A model generated the notes under the pieces. The model was not told the origin of the DNA, made no database searches, and was given only the letters and a program-made list of their open reading frames with translations. A stretch of 64,000 nt of DNA from Myotis daubentonii (taxonomy: Eukaryota; Chordata; Mammalia; Chiroptera; Vespertilionidae), in NCBI RefSeq assembly GCF_963259705.1, contig NC_081841.1, positions 114,798,979 through 114,862,978 on the forward strand, in the 5' to 3' direction. The translations under genes and the position numbers were made by a program. Of this stretch, positions 1 to 11,518 are shown one piece after another (within the stretch, counting starts at the first letter, position 1; every line of letters starts with the position of its first letter).

Positions 1-294
1 AAGGAAGCAAAGAAAATAAAGGTAAGAAATATCTCAGAGAAATAATTCAGAGCAATGGCCATAAGGACGCTGAAAAGGATAGAGGACAAATTCAACAACA
101 TGTGTAAGAACCAAGAAGAAATGAAGAAAAACCATGAAGAAATGAAGAATGACATAGATGCAACAGAAAGCATCAAGAGTAGACTAGAAGAAGTGGAAGA
201 CCACATCAGTGAGCTAGAAAACAATGTAGAACAGAATACCCAAGCAGAGCAGCAACTGGGAAAAAAACCCCAACAACTTAAAAATCAGGTGGAG

Positions 295-509
295 CCAAAA
301 CTGCTTTGGCTCAGTGGATGTAGCGTCAGTCTGCAGACTGAAGGGTCCCAGGTTCGATTCCGGTCAAGGGCATGTACCTGGGTTGCGGGCACATTCCCAG
401 TGGGAGATGTGCAGGAGGCAGCTGATCAATGTTTCTCTCTCATCGATGCTTCTAACTCTCTATCTCTCTCCCTTCCTCTCTGTAAAAAATCAATAAAATA
501 TATTTTTAA
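295..509 (+). mobile_element. Ves SINE (tRNA-derived)
   Basis: The element begins with a tRNA-like head: A-box-like TGGCTCAGTGGATG and B-box GGTTCGATTCC. It then has the Ves body, a CT-rich stretch, and an AATAAAATATATTTTTAAA tail. Target duplication aaaatcaggtggag is present at 281-294 and 510-523, both inside L1-1 ORF1. It is a non-autonomous Pol III SINE mobilised by L1. Confidence 0.95.
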
Positions 510-1037
510 AAAATCAGGTGGAGAACATAAGGAAGCTTTAGATCAACATGAAACAAAACAACACCCACAAAATATGGGTTCCAGAAGGAGAGGAATCTGA
601 GCAAGGAACAGAAACCCTGTTTGAATAAACAATGACAGAAGGAGGGTGCGCTGATATTGGGAAGAAAAAACTACACAAGTTCATGAAGCTCATGGAGTCC
701 CAAATAAGATGAGCCCCAAAAGACCAACACCAAGACACATCATAATTAAATTGGCAAACATCAATGACAAAGTAAGAATCTTAAAGGCTTCCAGAGAGAG
801 ACAGACAGTTACCTACAAGTGATCTATAATTAGACTGTAAACTTATTTCTCAACAGAAACACACCAGGCCAGAAGGGAATGGAATGAAATATACAAAGTC
901 ATGTAAAACAAAGGTCTGAATCCAAGAATAATTCACTCAGCAAGGCTATAATTCAAAATTAAAGGTGAAATCAGGAGCTTCACAGACAAAAAAGGAGCAA
1001 GGGAGTTTATTACCACCAAACCAGTAATGCAAGAAAT

Positions 1038-1474
1038 TGCCCCGACCCGCGGGACAACAACGGGGGAACGAAGAGACACCCTAGGAGAATGAAACAAACA
1101 AGGGACACGAAAGAATGGAGGCAAGACAAGTCCTGATCAAGCCTCCAACTTTATTCTCACCACGGCAGAATATATACTGTTTTAGGGAAGGGGGGTGGGT
1201 AAAGGGGTCTATGGGCAGTAACCTATTACTAGAGATTTATTAGGCTCCTGATGGCTGTGCTTATCAGCGGGTGATATAGCAGGCTCCGGATGGCTGTGTG
1301 CTTATCAGTGGAGATGTGTGATTTAGCGGCTGTGGGAGGGTAGTTTATCTTTAACTGCTGGCCAATTTGCAAGACACAGGTGGTTTCTGGTAATTAGGAG
1401 TTTCTGGAGGAACCAGAAACTTATAGTTTTTAAGATGGCTTTGTCTAAGCCAATATCTCTAATGGCTCCCAACA
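1038..1474 (-). mobile_element. Solo LTR, class II (ERV2/betaretrovirus-like)
   Basis: On the minus strand the 437-bp element starts TGTTGGGAGCC and ends GGGTCGGGGCA, with TG...CA termini. It is flanked by a perfect 6-bp duplication agaaat at 1032-1037 and 1475-1480, the usual size for class II endogenous retroviruses. A TATA-like run near 1165-1172 and an AATAAA near 1150 (minus strand) mark the promoter and polyadenylation region. No internal viral sequence remains, so it is a solo LTR left by LTR-LTR recombination. It lies inside L1-1 ORF1. Confidence 0.88.
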
Positions 1475-4428
1475 AGAAATCATAAAGGGACTGTTGTAAA
1501 AGAATAAATAGGAAGGGAAGAAGGAACACAGGCATAAAAATTAAAAATTGCGACAAACATGTACCTATCAATAATAACTTAAATTGTAAAAGAATTAAAT
1601 GCCCCAATCAAAAGATATAGGGTACTTCAATGAATAAAAAAATGACCAATATATCTGCTGTCTACAGGAGACCCACTTCAGAACAAAGAACTAACACAGT
1701 CTGATAGTGAAGAAATGAAAAAAAAATTTTTTTCAGGCGAACGAAAATGAAAATAAATCTGGGGTAGCAATACTTGTACCTGACAAAATAGACCTCAAAG
1801 TGAAAGCCATAACAAGAGATAGCAAAGACCACTTCATAAGAATAAAGGGAGCATTCAACAAGAAGACATAACTCTGGTAAATACATATGCACACAATATA
1901 GGAGCACCCAAATACATAAATAAACTTCTGGAAGATATAAAGGAAGAGGTAGACAGAAATACAGTCATAGCAGGGGACTTTAAAACCCCACTAACACCAC
2001 TGAATAAATCCTCTAAACAAAAAATTAGCAAAGAAACAGCAAACCTAAATGACACACTATATGAGATGGAATTAATTATTATCTTCAGAACATTTCCTCC
2101 CAAAGCCACAGAATATATATCTTCTGAAGTGCACATGGTTAATTTTAAAAGAATGACAACATATTGGGACACAGGCAAAGTCTCTTCAAATTCAAGAAGA
2201 TAGAAATCATATCAAGCATCTCAGATCACAATGATATAAAATAAGAAATTAACAACAATAAAAGCAATGAAAAAAATCAAACACTTGGAGGGTAAATATC
2301 ATGCTATTAAAAAATGTTTGGGTTACCAAAGAGATCAAAGAAGAAATAAAAAGCATCCTGGTAACAAACGACAATGAAAACATAATAATCCAAAATCTAT
2401 GGGACAAATGAAAGCAGTCTTGAGAGCAAACTTCATAGCTCTCCAGGCCTACCTCAAACAACAAGAAATAATGGTAATAAATTATCTAACCCTACAACTC
2501 AAAGAGTTAGAAAAAGAGCAACAAGAAAGCCCAGTGTAAGCAGAAGGAAGGAAATAATAAAGATCAGAGCAGAAATAAACAACATAGATACAAAAAACCA
2601 AACGCAATACAAAAGATCAACAAAGCCTAGAGTTAGTTCTTTGAAAGGATAAGCAATATTGATGAACCTCTAGCCAAGAAACCAAGAAACAAAGAGAGAG
2701 GACCGTAATAAACAAAATCAGATGAAAGAGGATTCCATAAATATACAAAGTATTGTAAAAACATACTATGAACAACTCTATTCCAACAAAATGAACAACC
2801 TAGACAAAATGGACATATTCCTAGAAAAATAAAGATTGCAAAACAGAATCAGGAAGAATAAAGAAACCTGAATGGGCCAATAACTACCAAATAAATTAAA
2901 GCATTAATCAGAAGTCTTTCAGCAAACAAAAGGCCTAGTCTGGATGCTTTACAGGGGATTTCTACCAAGCATTCAAAGAAGGACTAAAACCTATCCTCCT
3001 CAGACTATTCCAAAAAATTCAAGAGGAAAGCACATTCCCAAGCTCTTTCCCTGAAGCCAGCATTACCCTAATTCCAAAACCAGTTAAAGACAATACAAAG
3101 AAAGAGAATTACAGGCCAATATCCCTCATGAATATAGATCACAAAATCCTCAACAAAATACAGGCAAATCAGACTCAGCATTACATCAGAAAGATTATAC
3201 ATCATGACCAAGTGAAATTTATTCCAGGGATGCAAGATTGGTACAATATCCACAAATCAATAAACATGATACATCACATAAACAATGTGAAATCCAAAAA
3301 TCACGTAAACATATCAATCTATGAGAAAAAAGCATTTGACAAAATCCAACACCATTTCTTGGTAAAAACCCTCAGAAAATGGGAATAGAGGGATCATACC
3401 TCAACACAATAAAAGCCTTATATGACAAACCTACAGCCAATATCATACTCAATGGGCAAAAACTAAATCCATTTCCCCTAAGAACAGGAACAAGACAGGG
3501 ATGCCCACTGTCACCACTCCTGTTCGATATAGTACAGGAAGTGCTAGCCATACCAATAACACAAGAAGAAGAAATAAAAGGCATTCAAATGGGAAAAGAC
3601 AAAGTAAAGCTGTCAATATTCACAGATGACATGATTCTGTATTTTGAAAACCCCAAAGACTCCATCAAAAAACTACTTGACCTAATAAATGAATTTGGAA
3701 ATGTAGCAGGATACAAAATTAATACCCAGGAATCTATGGCCTTTTTATACACCACTAATGGACTCACAGAAAGAATAGAAGAACATACCATTTTCAAGGA
3801 TTGGTGGAATCAATATCATTAAAATGTCCATACTATCCAAAGCAATCAACAGGTTCAATACAATCCCCATTAAAATACCAAAATCATATTTCAAAGATCT
3901 AGAACAAACTGTCCAAAAATTTATCTGGAATAAAAAAAGACTCCGAATAGCTCCAGCAATCCTGAGAAAGAAGGAAAAAGTTGGAGGGATCACATACCTG
4001 ATATCAAGGTATATTACCAAGCCATGGTTCTGAAAACTGCCTGGAATTGGCACAAGAACAGACATATAGACCAATGGAACAGAACAGAGAACCCAGAAAT
4101 CAACACAAACCATTATGCTCAATTAATATTTGACAAAGGAGGCAATAGCATACAATGGACTCAAGACAGTCTCTTCAATAAATGGTGCTGGGAAATTTGG
4201 TCATATACATGCAAAAAAATGAAACTAGATCACCAACTTACACCATACACAAAAACAAACTCAAAATGGCTAACGGACTTGAATGTAAGATGGGAAACCA
4301 TGACAATCCATAGACAGCTAAATAGCAGACGTATGTCATAGCAATATCTTTGCTGATACAACTGCTAGGGCAATGGAGACTAAGGAGAAAATAAACAAAT
4401 GTGACTACATCAAAATAAAAATCTTCTG

Positions 4429-6730
4429 GGAAATGAAGATGGCGACATAGGTAAACACCTGAAATTGCTGCCTCGCACAACCACTTAAAAACTGCAACTA
4501 AAATACAAAACAGACATCATCCAAAACCACAGGAAGGCTGGCTGAGTGGAAATTCTACAACCAGAAGGAAAGAGAAAAGCACACTGAGACTCAGAGGAGT
4601 TGCGGAAGTAAAGTGCAGAGGTATGGAGGTGCACTCGGAAAGGGCTGGCAACTGAGGATGTGGTTATCTTTTTCAATAGGGAGGGAGACACAAGCTCCTG
4701 ACTGCTCTGAACTGCAGTTCCGGGTGAGTCTCTGGAGACCCAGACTCATACAGGGAGAAACTAGACTGGCATTGGCAGAACTCGAGGACGGCTTTCTCTC
4801 AGAGGTGCTTGCAGTGATTACCACAGGACACTGAGACCTGGGGCCTCTTAGGGCAGGGCTGAGGATCAGCCATAGCTGTTTGCTCCACTTGGTTGATTCC
4901 CTGAAACCTTGCCCCACCCAAGATGTGTGCAGAGACTTTTGCATATGAATGGCCTGGCCCTTTGCAATCTAAAATTACCTAACAAGCTGCAGCTGGGTCA
5001 GAGAGACCCAGAACATCCAAAAGAAGGCCCAAAGCCCCACAGCAGCTTGCATCGTTTCACAGCTGGGCCTCATCTGGGCACCTCCAAACCCCAAACAAGA
5101 AAGAGGAATCTGCAGATCTCTTTGTAGCTCCTGCAGGGTAGCCTCAGGCAGAAGCTAAATTAGGACATCCTTAGAGATCCAAGAGCCAGTGTACCCAGTG
5201 GTCAGAGTGGGACCATCCAGATTACAACTCCTCAGATCCATAAGGGACACACTCAGAGGGAAGATTCAGTGAGCACCAAAGCCCAACTGAAGCTAGTCGT
5301 GCCTCATAAGGGTGTCTTCAGCACAGAAGTCCTCCCACTGTAGACATAGCTGATTCTCACAGCCAATTGGCCAGGAGGTCAATTCCTCCCAGTGATACCA
5401 ACAACAATCAAGGCTTAACTACAACAAGATTGTGCACATAGCCCACAAAGGGGTGCACCAAGAGTCCACCTCAGATAATTGGGAGGCTGAGCCACTGGGC
5501 CCTATAGGACACAGCCAAAATGTAGAGACAAAGAAACAGGTCACAAATGACAGAAATGGAGGAAAGCAAACTACTGGATATAGAGTTCAAAACCACGGTT
5601 ATAAGGTTTTTCAAGAATTTCCTAGAAACTGCTGATAAATTTAGTGAGACCCTCGAGGATATGAAAAAGGACTAACTGGAAATTAAGCATACACTTACTG
5701 AAATAAAGAATAATATACAGAGATAAAACAGCAGACTAGAGGATCACAAGAATCAAGTCAAAGATTTGAGATACGAAGAAGCAAAAAACACCCAACTGGA
5801 AAAGCAAAAAGAAAAAAGAATAAAAAAATATGAAGATAGTGTAAGTAGCCTCTGAGACAACTTCAAGAGTACCAACATCAGAATTTTGGGGGTGCCAGAA
5901 GAAGAGAGAGAACAAGATATTGAAAACCTATTTGAAGAAATAATGACAGAAAACTTTCCCTACCTGGTGAAAGACATAGACTTACAAGTCCAGGAAGCAC
6001 AGAGAACCCAAACAAAAGGAATCCAAAGAGGACCACAAGACACATCATAATCAAAATGCCAAGAGCAAAAGACAAAGAGAGAATCTTAAAAGCAGCAAGA
6101 GAAAAACAGTTAGTTCCCTACAAGGGAGTACCCATACAACTGTCAGCTGATTTCTCAACAGAAACTTTGCAGGCCAGAAGGGAGTGGCAAGAAATATTCA
6201 AAGTGATGAATGCCAAGAACCTACAACCAAGATTACTTTACCCAGCAAGGCTATCATTCAGAATTGAAGGTCAGATAAAGAGCTTCACAGATAAGAAAAA
6301 GCTAAAGGAGTTCATCACCACCAAACCAGTATTATATGAAATGCTGAAAGGTATTCTTTAAGAAGAGGAGGAAGAAGAAAAATATAAAGATAACAATTAT
6401 GAACAAATACATATCTATCAACAAATGAATTTAAAAATCAAATGAATAAAAACTTTGATGAACAGAATGAACTGGTGATTATAATAGAATCAGGGGCATA
6501 GAAAGGGAGTGGACTGACAATTCTTGGGGGCAAATTTGTTTCTGGGGTTGGGGGAAGAGACTGGACTAAAATCGTACACCTATGGATGAGGACAGTGGTG
6601 GTGGTGGGGGGGGGGTAAGGGCAGAGGGTGGGGTGGGAACCAGGTGGAGGGGAGCTATGGGAGGAAAAAAGACGAACAACTGTAATAATCTGAACAATAA
6701 AGATTTATTAAAATTAAAAAAAATTAAAAA
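4429..6730 (+). mobile_element. HAL1-1: ORF1-only 'half-L1' element
   Basis: A 2.3-kb unit interrupts L1-1 ORF2 with imperfect 17-bp duplications (aaaataaaaatcttctg at 4412-4428, aaaataaaaagctcctg at 6731-6747). It begins near AAGATGGCGACATAGG, has a roughly 1.1-kb leader, one ORF1-like region (5521-6361), then a roughly 360-bp 3'UTR with G-rich GGTGGGGGGGGG and GGGTGGGGTGGG stretches and a poly(A) tail. There is no ORF2 between ORF1 and the tail. This is the architecture of HAL1 (half-L1) families known from mammals. A second copy at 14235-16137 has the same start and end. Confidence 0.88.
5521..6361 (+). pseudogene. HAL1-1 ORF1 (broken)
   Basis: An ORF1p-like frame runs to a TAA at 6361. 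The C-terminal 101 residues are open (6056-6361) and hold ORF1p C-terminal-domain landmarks: MPRAKDKERILKAAREK, ARREWQEIFKVMN, YPARLSFRIEG and a terminal MLKGIL. Upstream, an RRM-like IRILGVPEEEREQDIENLF segment is near 5876-5935. Several stops and a frameshift separate these parts. At the place where HAL1-2 has a TGA this copy has CAA. Confidence 0.85.
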
Positions 6731-7186
6731 AAAATAAAAAGCTCCTGCACAGCAAAAGAAACTATCAACAAAACAACAAGAAAGCCCACTGCATGGGAGA
6801 ACATATTTGCCAATGCTATTTCAGATAAGTGTTTAATCTCCAAAATTTATAGAGAATTCATACAACTTAACAAAAGGAAGATAAAAAAAATCCAATTAAA
6901 AAATGGGCAAAGGACCTAAATTGACACTTTTCGAAAAGAGGACGTACTGAAGGCCCAGAAACATATGAAAACATGCTCAAAGTCACTAATCATCTGAGAG
7001 ATGCAAATGAAAACAAAATGAGATACCTTCTCACACCTGTTAGAGTGACTATCATCAACAAATCAACAAATGACAAGTGCTGGTGAGGATGTGGAGAAAA
7101 AGGACCCCTTGTGCACTACTAGTTCAAATGCAGACTGGTACAGCCATTGTGGAAGAAGTATGTAGTTTCCTCAAAATGTTAAAAAT

Positions 7187-9159
7187 GGGGAGGGGAAGAT
7201 GAGGGATAGCAGGATTGAGGTGAGGGAGAGGGTGTGAATGAGTTAAGGATTGAAGGGAAAGTGTGTGAACGAGTGAGGTATATTTGTGAGTGAGTGTGGG
7301 ACACTTAAATCTGGCAGGAGTATCAGGGTATGGTAGACCAGGCTCTCTTGACCAGGGAGCACCTACCACCACCGTGGGTACTCCCCAGGCTGTGAGGGTC
7401 AGGCCCGAGCCCATGCCATCTTGAAGGGGAGAGCAGCCTCTTTTAGGAACTCATCAGTACCACCACCCAGACTGGCCTTGGACACTGCCTGCGACCCCTG
7501 CAGAAACTCCAGCCAAAATTCTGCTGTGCTGCCAACCTGCAGATCTGCAGACCTGCAGACACTAGGATGTCCACCTCCAAGGCTGCACAGCTCCTGCAGC
7601 AGTAACTTCAACTTCCCTCTCCCCGGCTGCCAACCTCTGGACACCTCAGTTGCGCCTTCCTAGAGTGCAGGCCTCCTGAGCCCACCGCCCCACAGGCTGT
7701 TCTTGGGTGCCTCTGTTAGCCCCTGCTGGGTGTGCTCGTATCCAAACAAGGGCACATGGCCCCTGCAACAGAAACTTGGTCTTACACCTTCCCACCTACC
7801 TGTACACAGACACTGCAGTCATGTGGCTTCTGCCCCTCTGAGTGTGCTGCCCTGGCAAAGGACTCCTGGGTGTGTCTGTGAGCTGCTGCTGGGTGTGCAC
7901 AAATCCAACCAAGGTGCAATGCCCCAGCAGAAAAAAACTGAGTCTTCCCCCTCCACAGCTGCTGACTGCTGGACACTGCAGTCATGCCTTTCCAGTGCAC
8001 AGGCCTACTTAGCCTTGCCACCCCTACAGGTAGATCCCAGGATCCTCTGTGAACCCCCACAGAGAATGCATAAATTCAACCAAGGATGCAAGGCAGCAAA
8101 AATTGGAACTTCCCTCTCCCAGGCTGCTGACCTCTGGGCACCACAGTTACAACTTTCCAGCATGCAGGCAACTGAGCCTGCTGCCCCTATAGATAGTTCC
8201 TGGGTGCCTCCTTGGGCCCCCACTGAACGTACTCATATCCAAACAAGGGTGCATAGCCCAGGCAGTAGAAATTGGAACTTACCCCTTCTCAGCTGCCTAC
8301 CCAAGGGCACTAGAGTTGTGTGGTTTTAGCACACAGGCCCCTTGAGGCTGCCACCCTGGCAGATGACTCCTGGGTGCCTCTGTGAGCCGCTACTAGGTGC
8401 ACTCATATCCAACCAAGGGCACAAGGCCCCAGCATCAGAAACTCGGACTTCCCACTCCTTGGCTGCCCACCTCTAGTCACTGCAGTTGTACCTATCCAGC
8501 ACCCAAGCTCCCTGAGCTTGCTGCCTTGGCAGGCAAAACCCAGGTGCTTTACTGAGCTGCCTTAAGGCACAACCCAGGCTTCCGGCATCCAGTGGCCACA
8601 ATAGCACTGCTCAAGCACATAGGACCCCAGTGCCCATTGTCCCAGCAGACAGCTCTTGGGTGCCTCTGTAAGCAGCCACTGGGCATGTGTAGCCAACCAG
8701 GGATGCACATCTCCCAAAGCAGAAACTGGGACTCTCCCTCCATGGGACCGGTGGCACACCACAATTGCTCTTATCCAGCATGTGGCCCCCATGAGCACCC
8801 ACCCATGGTAGATGCTCCTGGGCACCTCTGTGAGTTGCCACTGGGTGTGTGCCTCTCCAACCAAGGATGCACATCTGCCTCAGCAGGATCCACAACATTA
8901 CCCTCTAAGCTACCTACCTTTGGACAGCTTGGTAAGTTACTGAGGACTCACCTCACTGGATAGGTTCGCATTGTTTCAGCCACACTCCAAGATTCCCACA
9001 TCCTCAGCTGCTGGATCCTGAACACCTTCATGATTCAGAGAGGGAAATCACTTTTGTTAGAGTCCCACTGCCTCAACCACAGACTATGAGACATCCTCCC
9101 CCCACTGTCACAGGCTTTGGGACCCTTGTAGTGAGTTGCAGAGTGATGCTAATCCAGCC
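7187..9159 (+). mobile_element. L1 5'UTR-only insertion within L1-1
   Basis: About 1.97 kb matches the 5' end of the L1-D family (compare the minus strand of about 37440-39012): a GAGGTGAGGGAGAG / GTGTGAATGAGT start, then GAGCCCATGCCATCTTGAAG, then a tandem monomer region. It lacks ORF1, ORF2, 3'UTR and poly(A), and no target duplication is visible. L1-1 resumes at 9160 with TACATCTACACAATGG, and about 175 bp of L1-1 ORF2 is missing compared with L1-A. Right and left edges are good to about 5 bp. Confidence 0.72.
7540..8930 (+). repeat. Tandem 5'UTR monomers, about 165 bp each
   Basis: The anchor CCAA[A/C]CAAGG or its decayed form recurs at about 7742, 7906, 8069, 8240, 8408, 8568, 8695 and 8858. 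Most spacings are 160-171 bp. Each unit has the order 'GGGTGCCTCTGTGAGC - (T)CCAACCAAGG - CAGAAACT(T/C)GGACT - CTGCAGT(T/C)'. This resembles the promoter monomers known from other mammalian L1 5'UTRs, though the bat sequence is different. Long overlapping frames here (for example 7703-8329) are by-products of the repeat. Confidence 0.75.
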
Positions 9160-9555
9160 TACATCTACACAATGGAACACTATGCCTCTATAAAAAAGAA
9201 GGAACTTTTACCATTTGCTATAGCATAGATGGAACAGGAGAGCATTATGCTAAGCGAAATAAGCCAGTCGAAGAAATATAAATATCACATGATCTCACTC
9301 ATATGTGCGATATAATGATCAACATAAACTGATGAACAAAAATAGATCCAGAGACAAATGGCTGGGGAGGTGGGGGGTTAGTGATCAACCAAAGGACTTG
9401 TATGCATGCATATTAGCATAACCAATGAACACAGACACTGGGACAGTGGGGGCTTGCCCTCAGGGGTGGGAATGGCTGAGGGGGGGGTCAATTGGGGGAA
9501 AAGGATACATATGTACAATTTTCAACAAAAATAAATAAATAAATAACATCTAGGC

Positions 9556-10013
9556 CTCAGTTGTCTTTAAGCTCCAAGTCCAGGAAAGCAATAAAACTAG
9601 ACAAGTGACCTGTGGCAGCCTCAAGACCAGCTTTTATCTCCCAAGTCACTCAACAGGAATGCTTTCAAGCTTTCTCCAACCAGTCTCTCAGGGAAATTAT
9701 GCTGTTGTGACCTTCCACCCAACCAGGAGAAATATATACAGTGTTCCAGCCAACTACAATAAAACTCCCTCCCCCTATTATCTTTATGTCCCCCCTCAGC
9801 AGGAAGTAACTATGGAAGATATGACCTTCATCGCTATTCCATAAAACAAAAAGGCTAGAATGTTAGGTTTGATCAAATAATTGAATCAATACCTATCCCC
9901 TGGGAACTGACCTTTATGCCACTTCACAATGGACATTCCCTTTCACTTAGACCATATTGCATTTGCTAAGACCATTATCTCTCCCCTTTGAACCTTCCCA
10001 GAATCCAAACCTG
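9556..10013. other. Unassigned sequence, maybe outer LTR element
   Basis: No gene is recognised. A 79-codon frame at 9605-9844 has no family signature I know. The stretch from about 9861, starting TGTTAGGTTTG, may be the 5' part of an LTR that is interrupted by the LTR at 10014-10433 and continues to about 10605. Confidence 0.4.
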
Positions 10014-10605
10014 TGTAAAGTTTCCCCCCCACCCCCTGCCACATCCCGTGTGGTTCAGGGTTCAGGATCTGGAAGAGGAGCCACACACAAATGAAAGAGA
10101 AGAGACAAGAGATAATTTGGAAATACTGGGGGGCAAGGCGGGCAAGTCCAACTCAAGGGGAAGGACTTCCACTGGTGCTCAGGCCTCACCCACCTTTTAT
10201 TGGTTTGGGATACACCCATAGCCCTTAGTCAGGCAATTTCCAGTAACAGGCAGACTAGCCCATCAGCAAGGATTTACAAAATAATAAATGGGGAAGTTGC
10301 TTCAGCTACTATTGTCTGGACTAACAGTGGGTGCACAGCCCCGACCTTTGCCAGGCCTTCAAGGGTCACCAGCCTTCCGGGTTCCGTGTCCACACCTCTC
10401 TGCTAGTGAAGACAATAGGTGGCTTCCCACACAGACCTGCACAAAGAATTCTCCACCCAGAAAAATCCCACCTAGAGTCCTTTAAAACCTCTGACTCCCC
10501 ATCCCTGAGTGCTGGCGCTCTTTTGGGGCTCAGCCCATCTGGTATCCACATGACCTAATAAATTCATAATCGCTCACCACTCAGCCTTATGCATGAGTGA
10601 CCCTA
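9861..10605 (+). mobile_element. Possible outer LTR split by the nested LTR
   Basis: Around the nested LTR the sequence has a promoter-and-terminator-like layout on the plus strand: TTTAAAACC at about 10480, a GC-rich GGCGCTCTTTTGGGGCTC at about 10513, and AATAAA near 10557. The two halves join at the duplicated acctg. The start TG at 9861 is a guess, and I found no flanking duplication. It could equally be unrelated sequence. Confidence 0.3.
10014..10433 (-). mobile_element. Solo LTR, class II, same family as 48443-48959
   Basis: On the minus strand it begins TGTGTGGGAAGCCACC and ends ACTTTACA (420 bp), flanked by aacctg (10008-10013) and gacctg (10434-10439), a 6-bp duplication with one mismatch. 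The minus strand carries CCAATAAAAGG (polyadenylation) followed by GGCTCCTCTTCCAGATCC. The order CTTCACTAGC - GGCAAAGGTC - AATAAAAG - GACTTGCCCGCCT is shared with the LTR at 48443-48959. No viral coding sequence is present. Confidence 0.8.
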
Positions 10606-10887
10606 CACTTTTCATTTTACTCATTGTTTCCTTTGTTATGGTGAAATTTTTTATTCTGATGAAGTATCAAATTTTATTTTTGCTTCTTTTGCCTTCATTT
10701 TTGGTGCCAACTCCAAAAAAATCATTGTTTATGATATACACTAAATTATTTTTCATTACTAGATTATTACTAAAATATGTGCCTTAGTTGCTTTTATACC
10801 ACCCTAATTCTCCTAAATCTCTTAATTATCTTGTCATATATACTCCAAAATATTTATTGAGAAAAACTAAGAAGAGATTAGAGAAGA

Positions 10888-11518
10888 TCCTATATAATAA
10901 AAGGGTACTATGCAAATAGAACAAAAGGCAGAACAACTGAATAATCAATCAAAGTGTAATATGCTAATGATATGTTAAGGCTGCTCAATAGCTGCTATGA
11001 GGTGCACTGACCACTGGGGGCAGACAGTCAACTGGTCAGTCAGTCGCTATGAAGTGCATAGACCACCAGGGGTTATGCTCCAACCAGTAAGTTCATTTAC
11101 TGCTGGGGTCCAGCTGATCAATTGGGACTGAGCAAGATGGGACAGAAATGCCCTGGAGCCCTATGGCGGTCCCTCTCCAGCCCGATCATGCACTGGTGTG
11201 GTCCCTCAGCCTGGCCTGCACCCTCTCACAATCTGGGACCCCTTGGGGGATGTCAGAGAGCTGATTTCAGCCTGATCGCAGGCCACTCCTCTTGGGAGGG
11301 CACCAAACACAGGGCTCATGGGAGGGAGCCAGATGCAGGGCTCATGGCTGCAGCAGTGCAAGCCACTCCTGATTGGGACTGATTGGGCATGAGCCCACAG
11401 CAAGCACAGTGGGGCCAGGATGAATGGGAGTGGCAGGTAGTAGCTGCAGGCAGCATTGGACTGTGAGGCCACCCAGAGGGACCCCACCTGTGCACAAATT
11501 CTTACACCAGGCCTCTAG
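10888..11518 (+). mobile_element. Non-autonomous HeliBat Helitron
   Basis: Starts TCCTATATAATAAAAGGG directly after a host A (10887) and ends CCAGGCCTCTAG before a host T (11519), the A|T insertion rule of Helitrons. A decayed 3' hairpin (GTGCACAAATTCTTACACC) lies just before the CTAG end. It contains the usual HeliBat middle motif GACCAC(C)AGGGG. No coding capacity: it depends on a Rep-helicase supplied by another element. Confidence 0.92.

Larger units (their letters stand above)
55..1497 (+). pseudogene. L1-1 ORF1 remnant (ORF1p, RNA-binding protein)
   Basis: ORF1p is the trimeric RNA-binding chaperone of the L1 ribonucleoprotein. The visible part begins in the coiled coil (heptad-rich text such as KNQEEMKKNHEEMKN, then SRLEEVEDHISELEN) and continues after the Ves insertion into RNA-binding and C-terminal domains (decayed RHIIIKLAN-like and YSARL-like stretches near 740-970). 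A Ves SINE at 295-509 and an LTR at 1038-1474 break the frame, along with point stops. Not functional. Confidence 0.85.
1575..7186 (+). pseudogene. L1-1 ORF2 remnant (endonuclease / reverse transcriptase)
   Basis: ORF2p nicks target DNA and reverse transcribes RNA. The endonuclease region reads at about 1660-2200 (decayed LQETHF motif near 1664). The reverse transcriptase is best preserved at 3128-3822: the palm motif is FTDDMILY near 3618, where L1 normally has FADD, so an Ala to Thr change is visible. The C-terminal part resumes after HAL1-1 at 6731-7186 and, after the 5'UTR insert, at 9160-9320. Frameshifts and stops are frequent and the gene is dead. Confidence 0.88.
1..9555 (+). mobile_element. 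L1-1: old LINE-1, plus strand, heavily nested
   Basis: Five L1 segments read in order on the plus strand (1-294, 524-1037, 1481-4428, 6731-7186, 9160-9555) and are separated by later insertions. They cover ORF1 from its coiled coil onward, ORF2 (endonuclease, reverse transcriptase, C-terminal part) and a 3'UTR ending in an A/T-rich tail with AATAAATAAATAAATAAC. The 5' end lies outside the window, so its target duplication cannot be checked. Both ORFs carry many stops and frameshifts. The order of insertion is clear because each insert interrupts continuous L1 sequence. It is older than L1-A and L1-B judging by its decay. Confidence 0.93.

Noticed and set aside
7703..8329. 208-codon open frame as a gene
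   Set aside because: It lies entirely in tandem L1 5'UTR monomers and has repeats of the same 165-bp period; other frames are open as well.
9605..9844. Envelope or other viral gene
   Set aside because: The 79-codon frame has no recognisable retroviral motif; left as unassigned.
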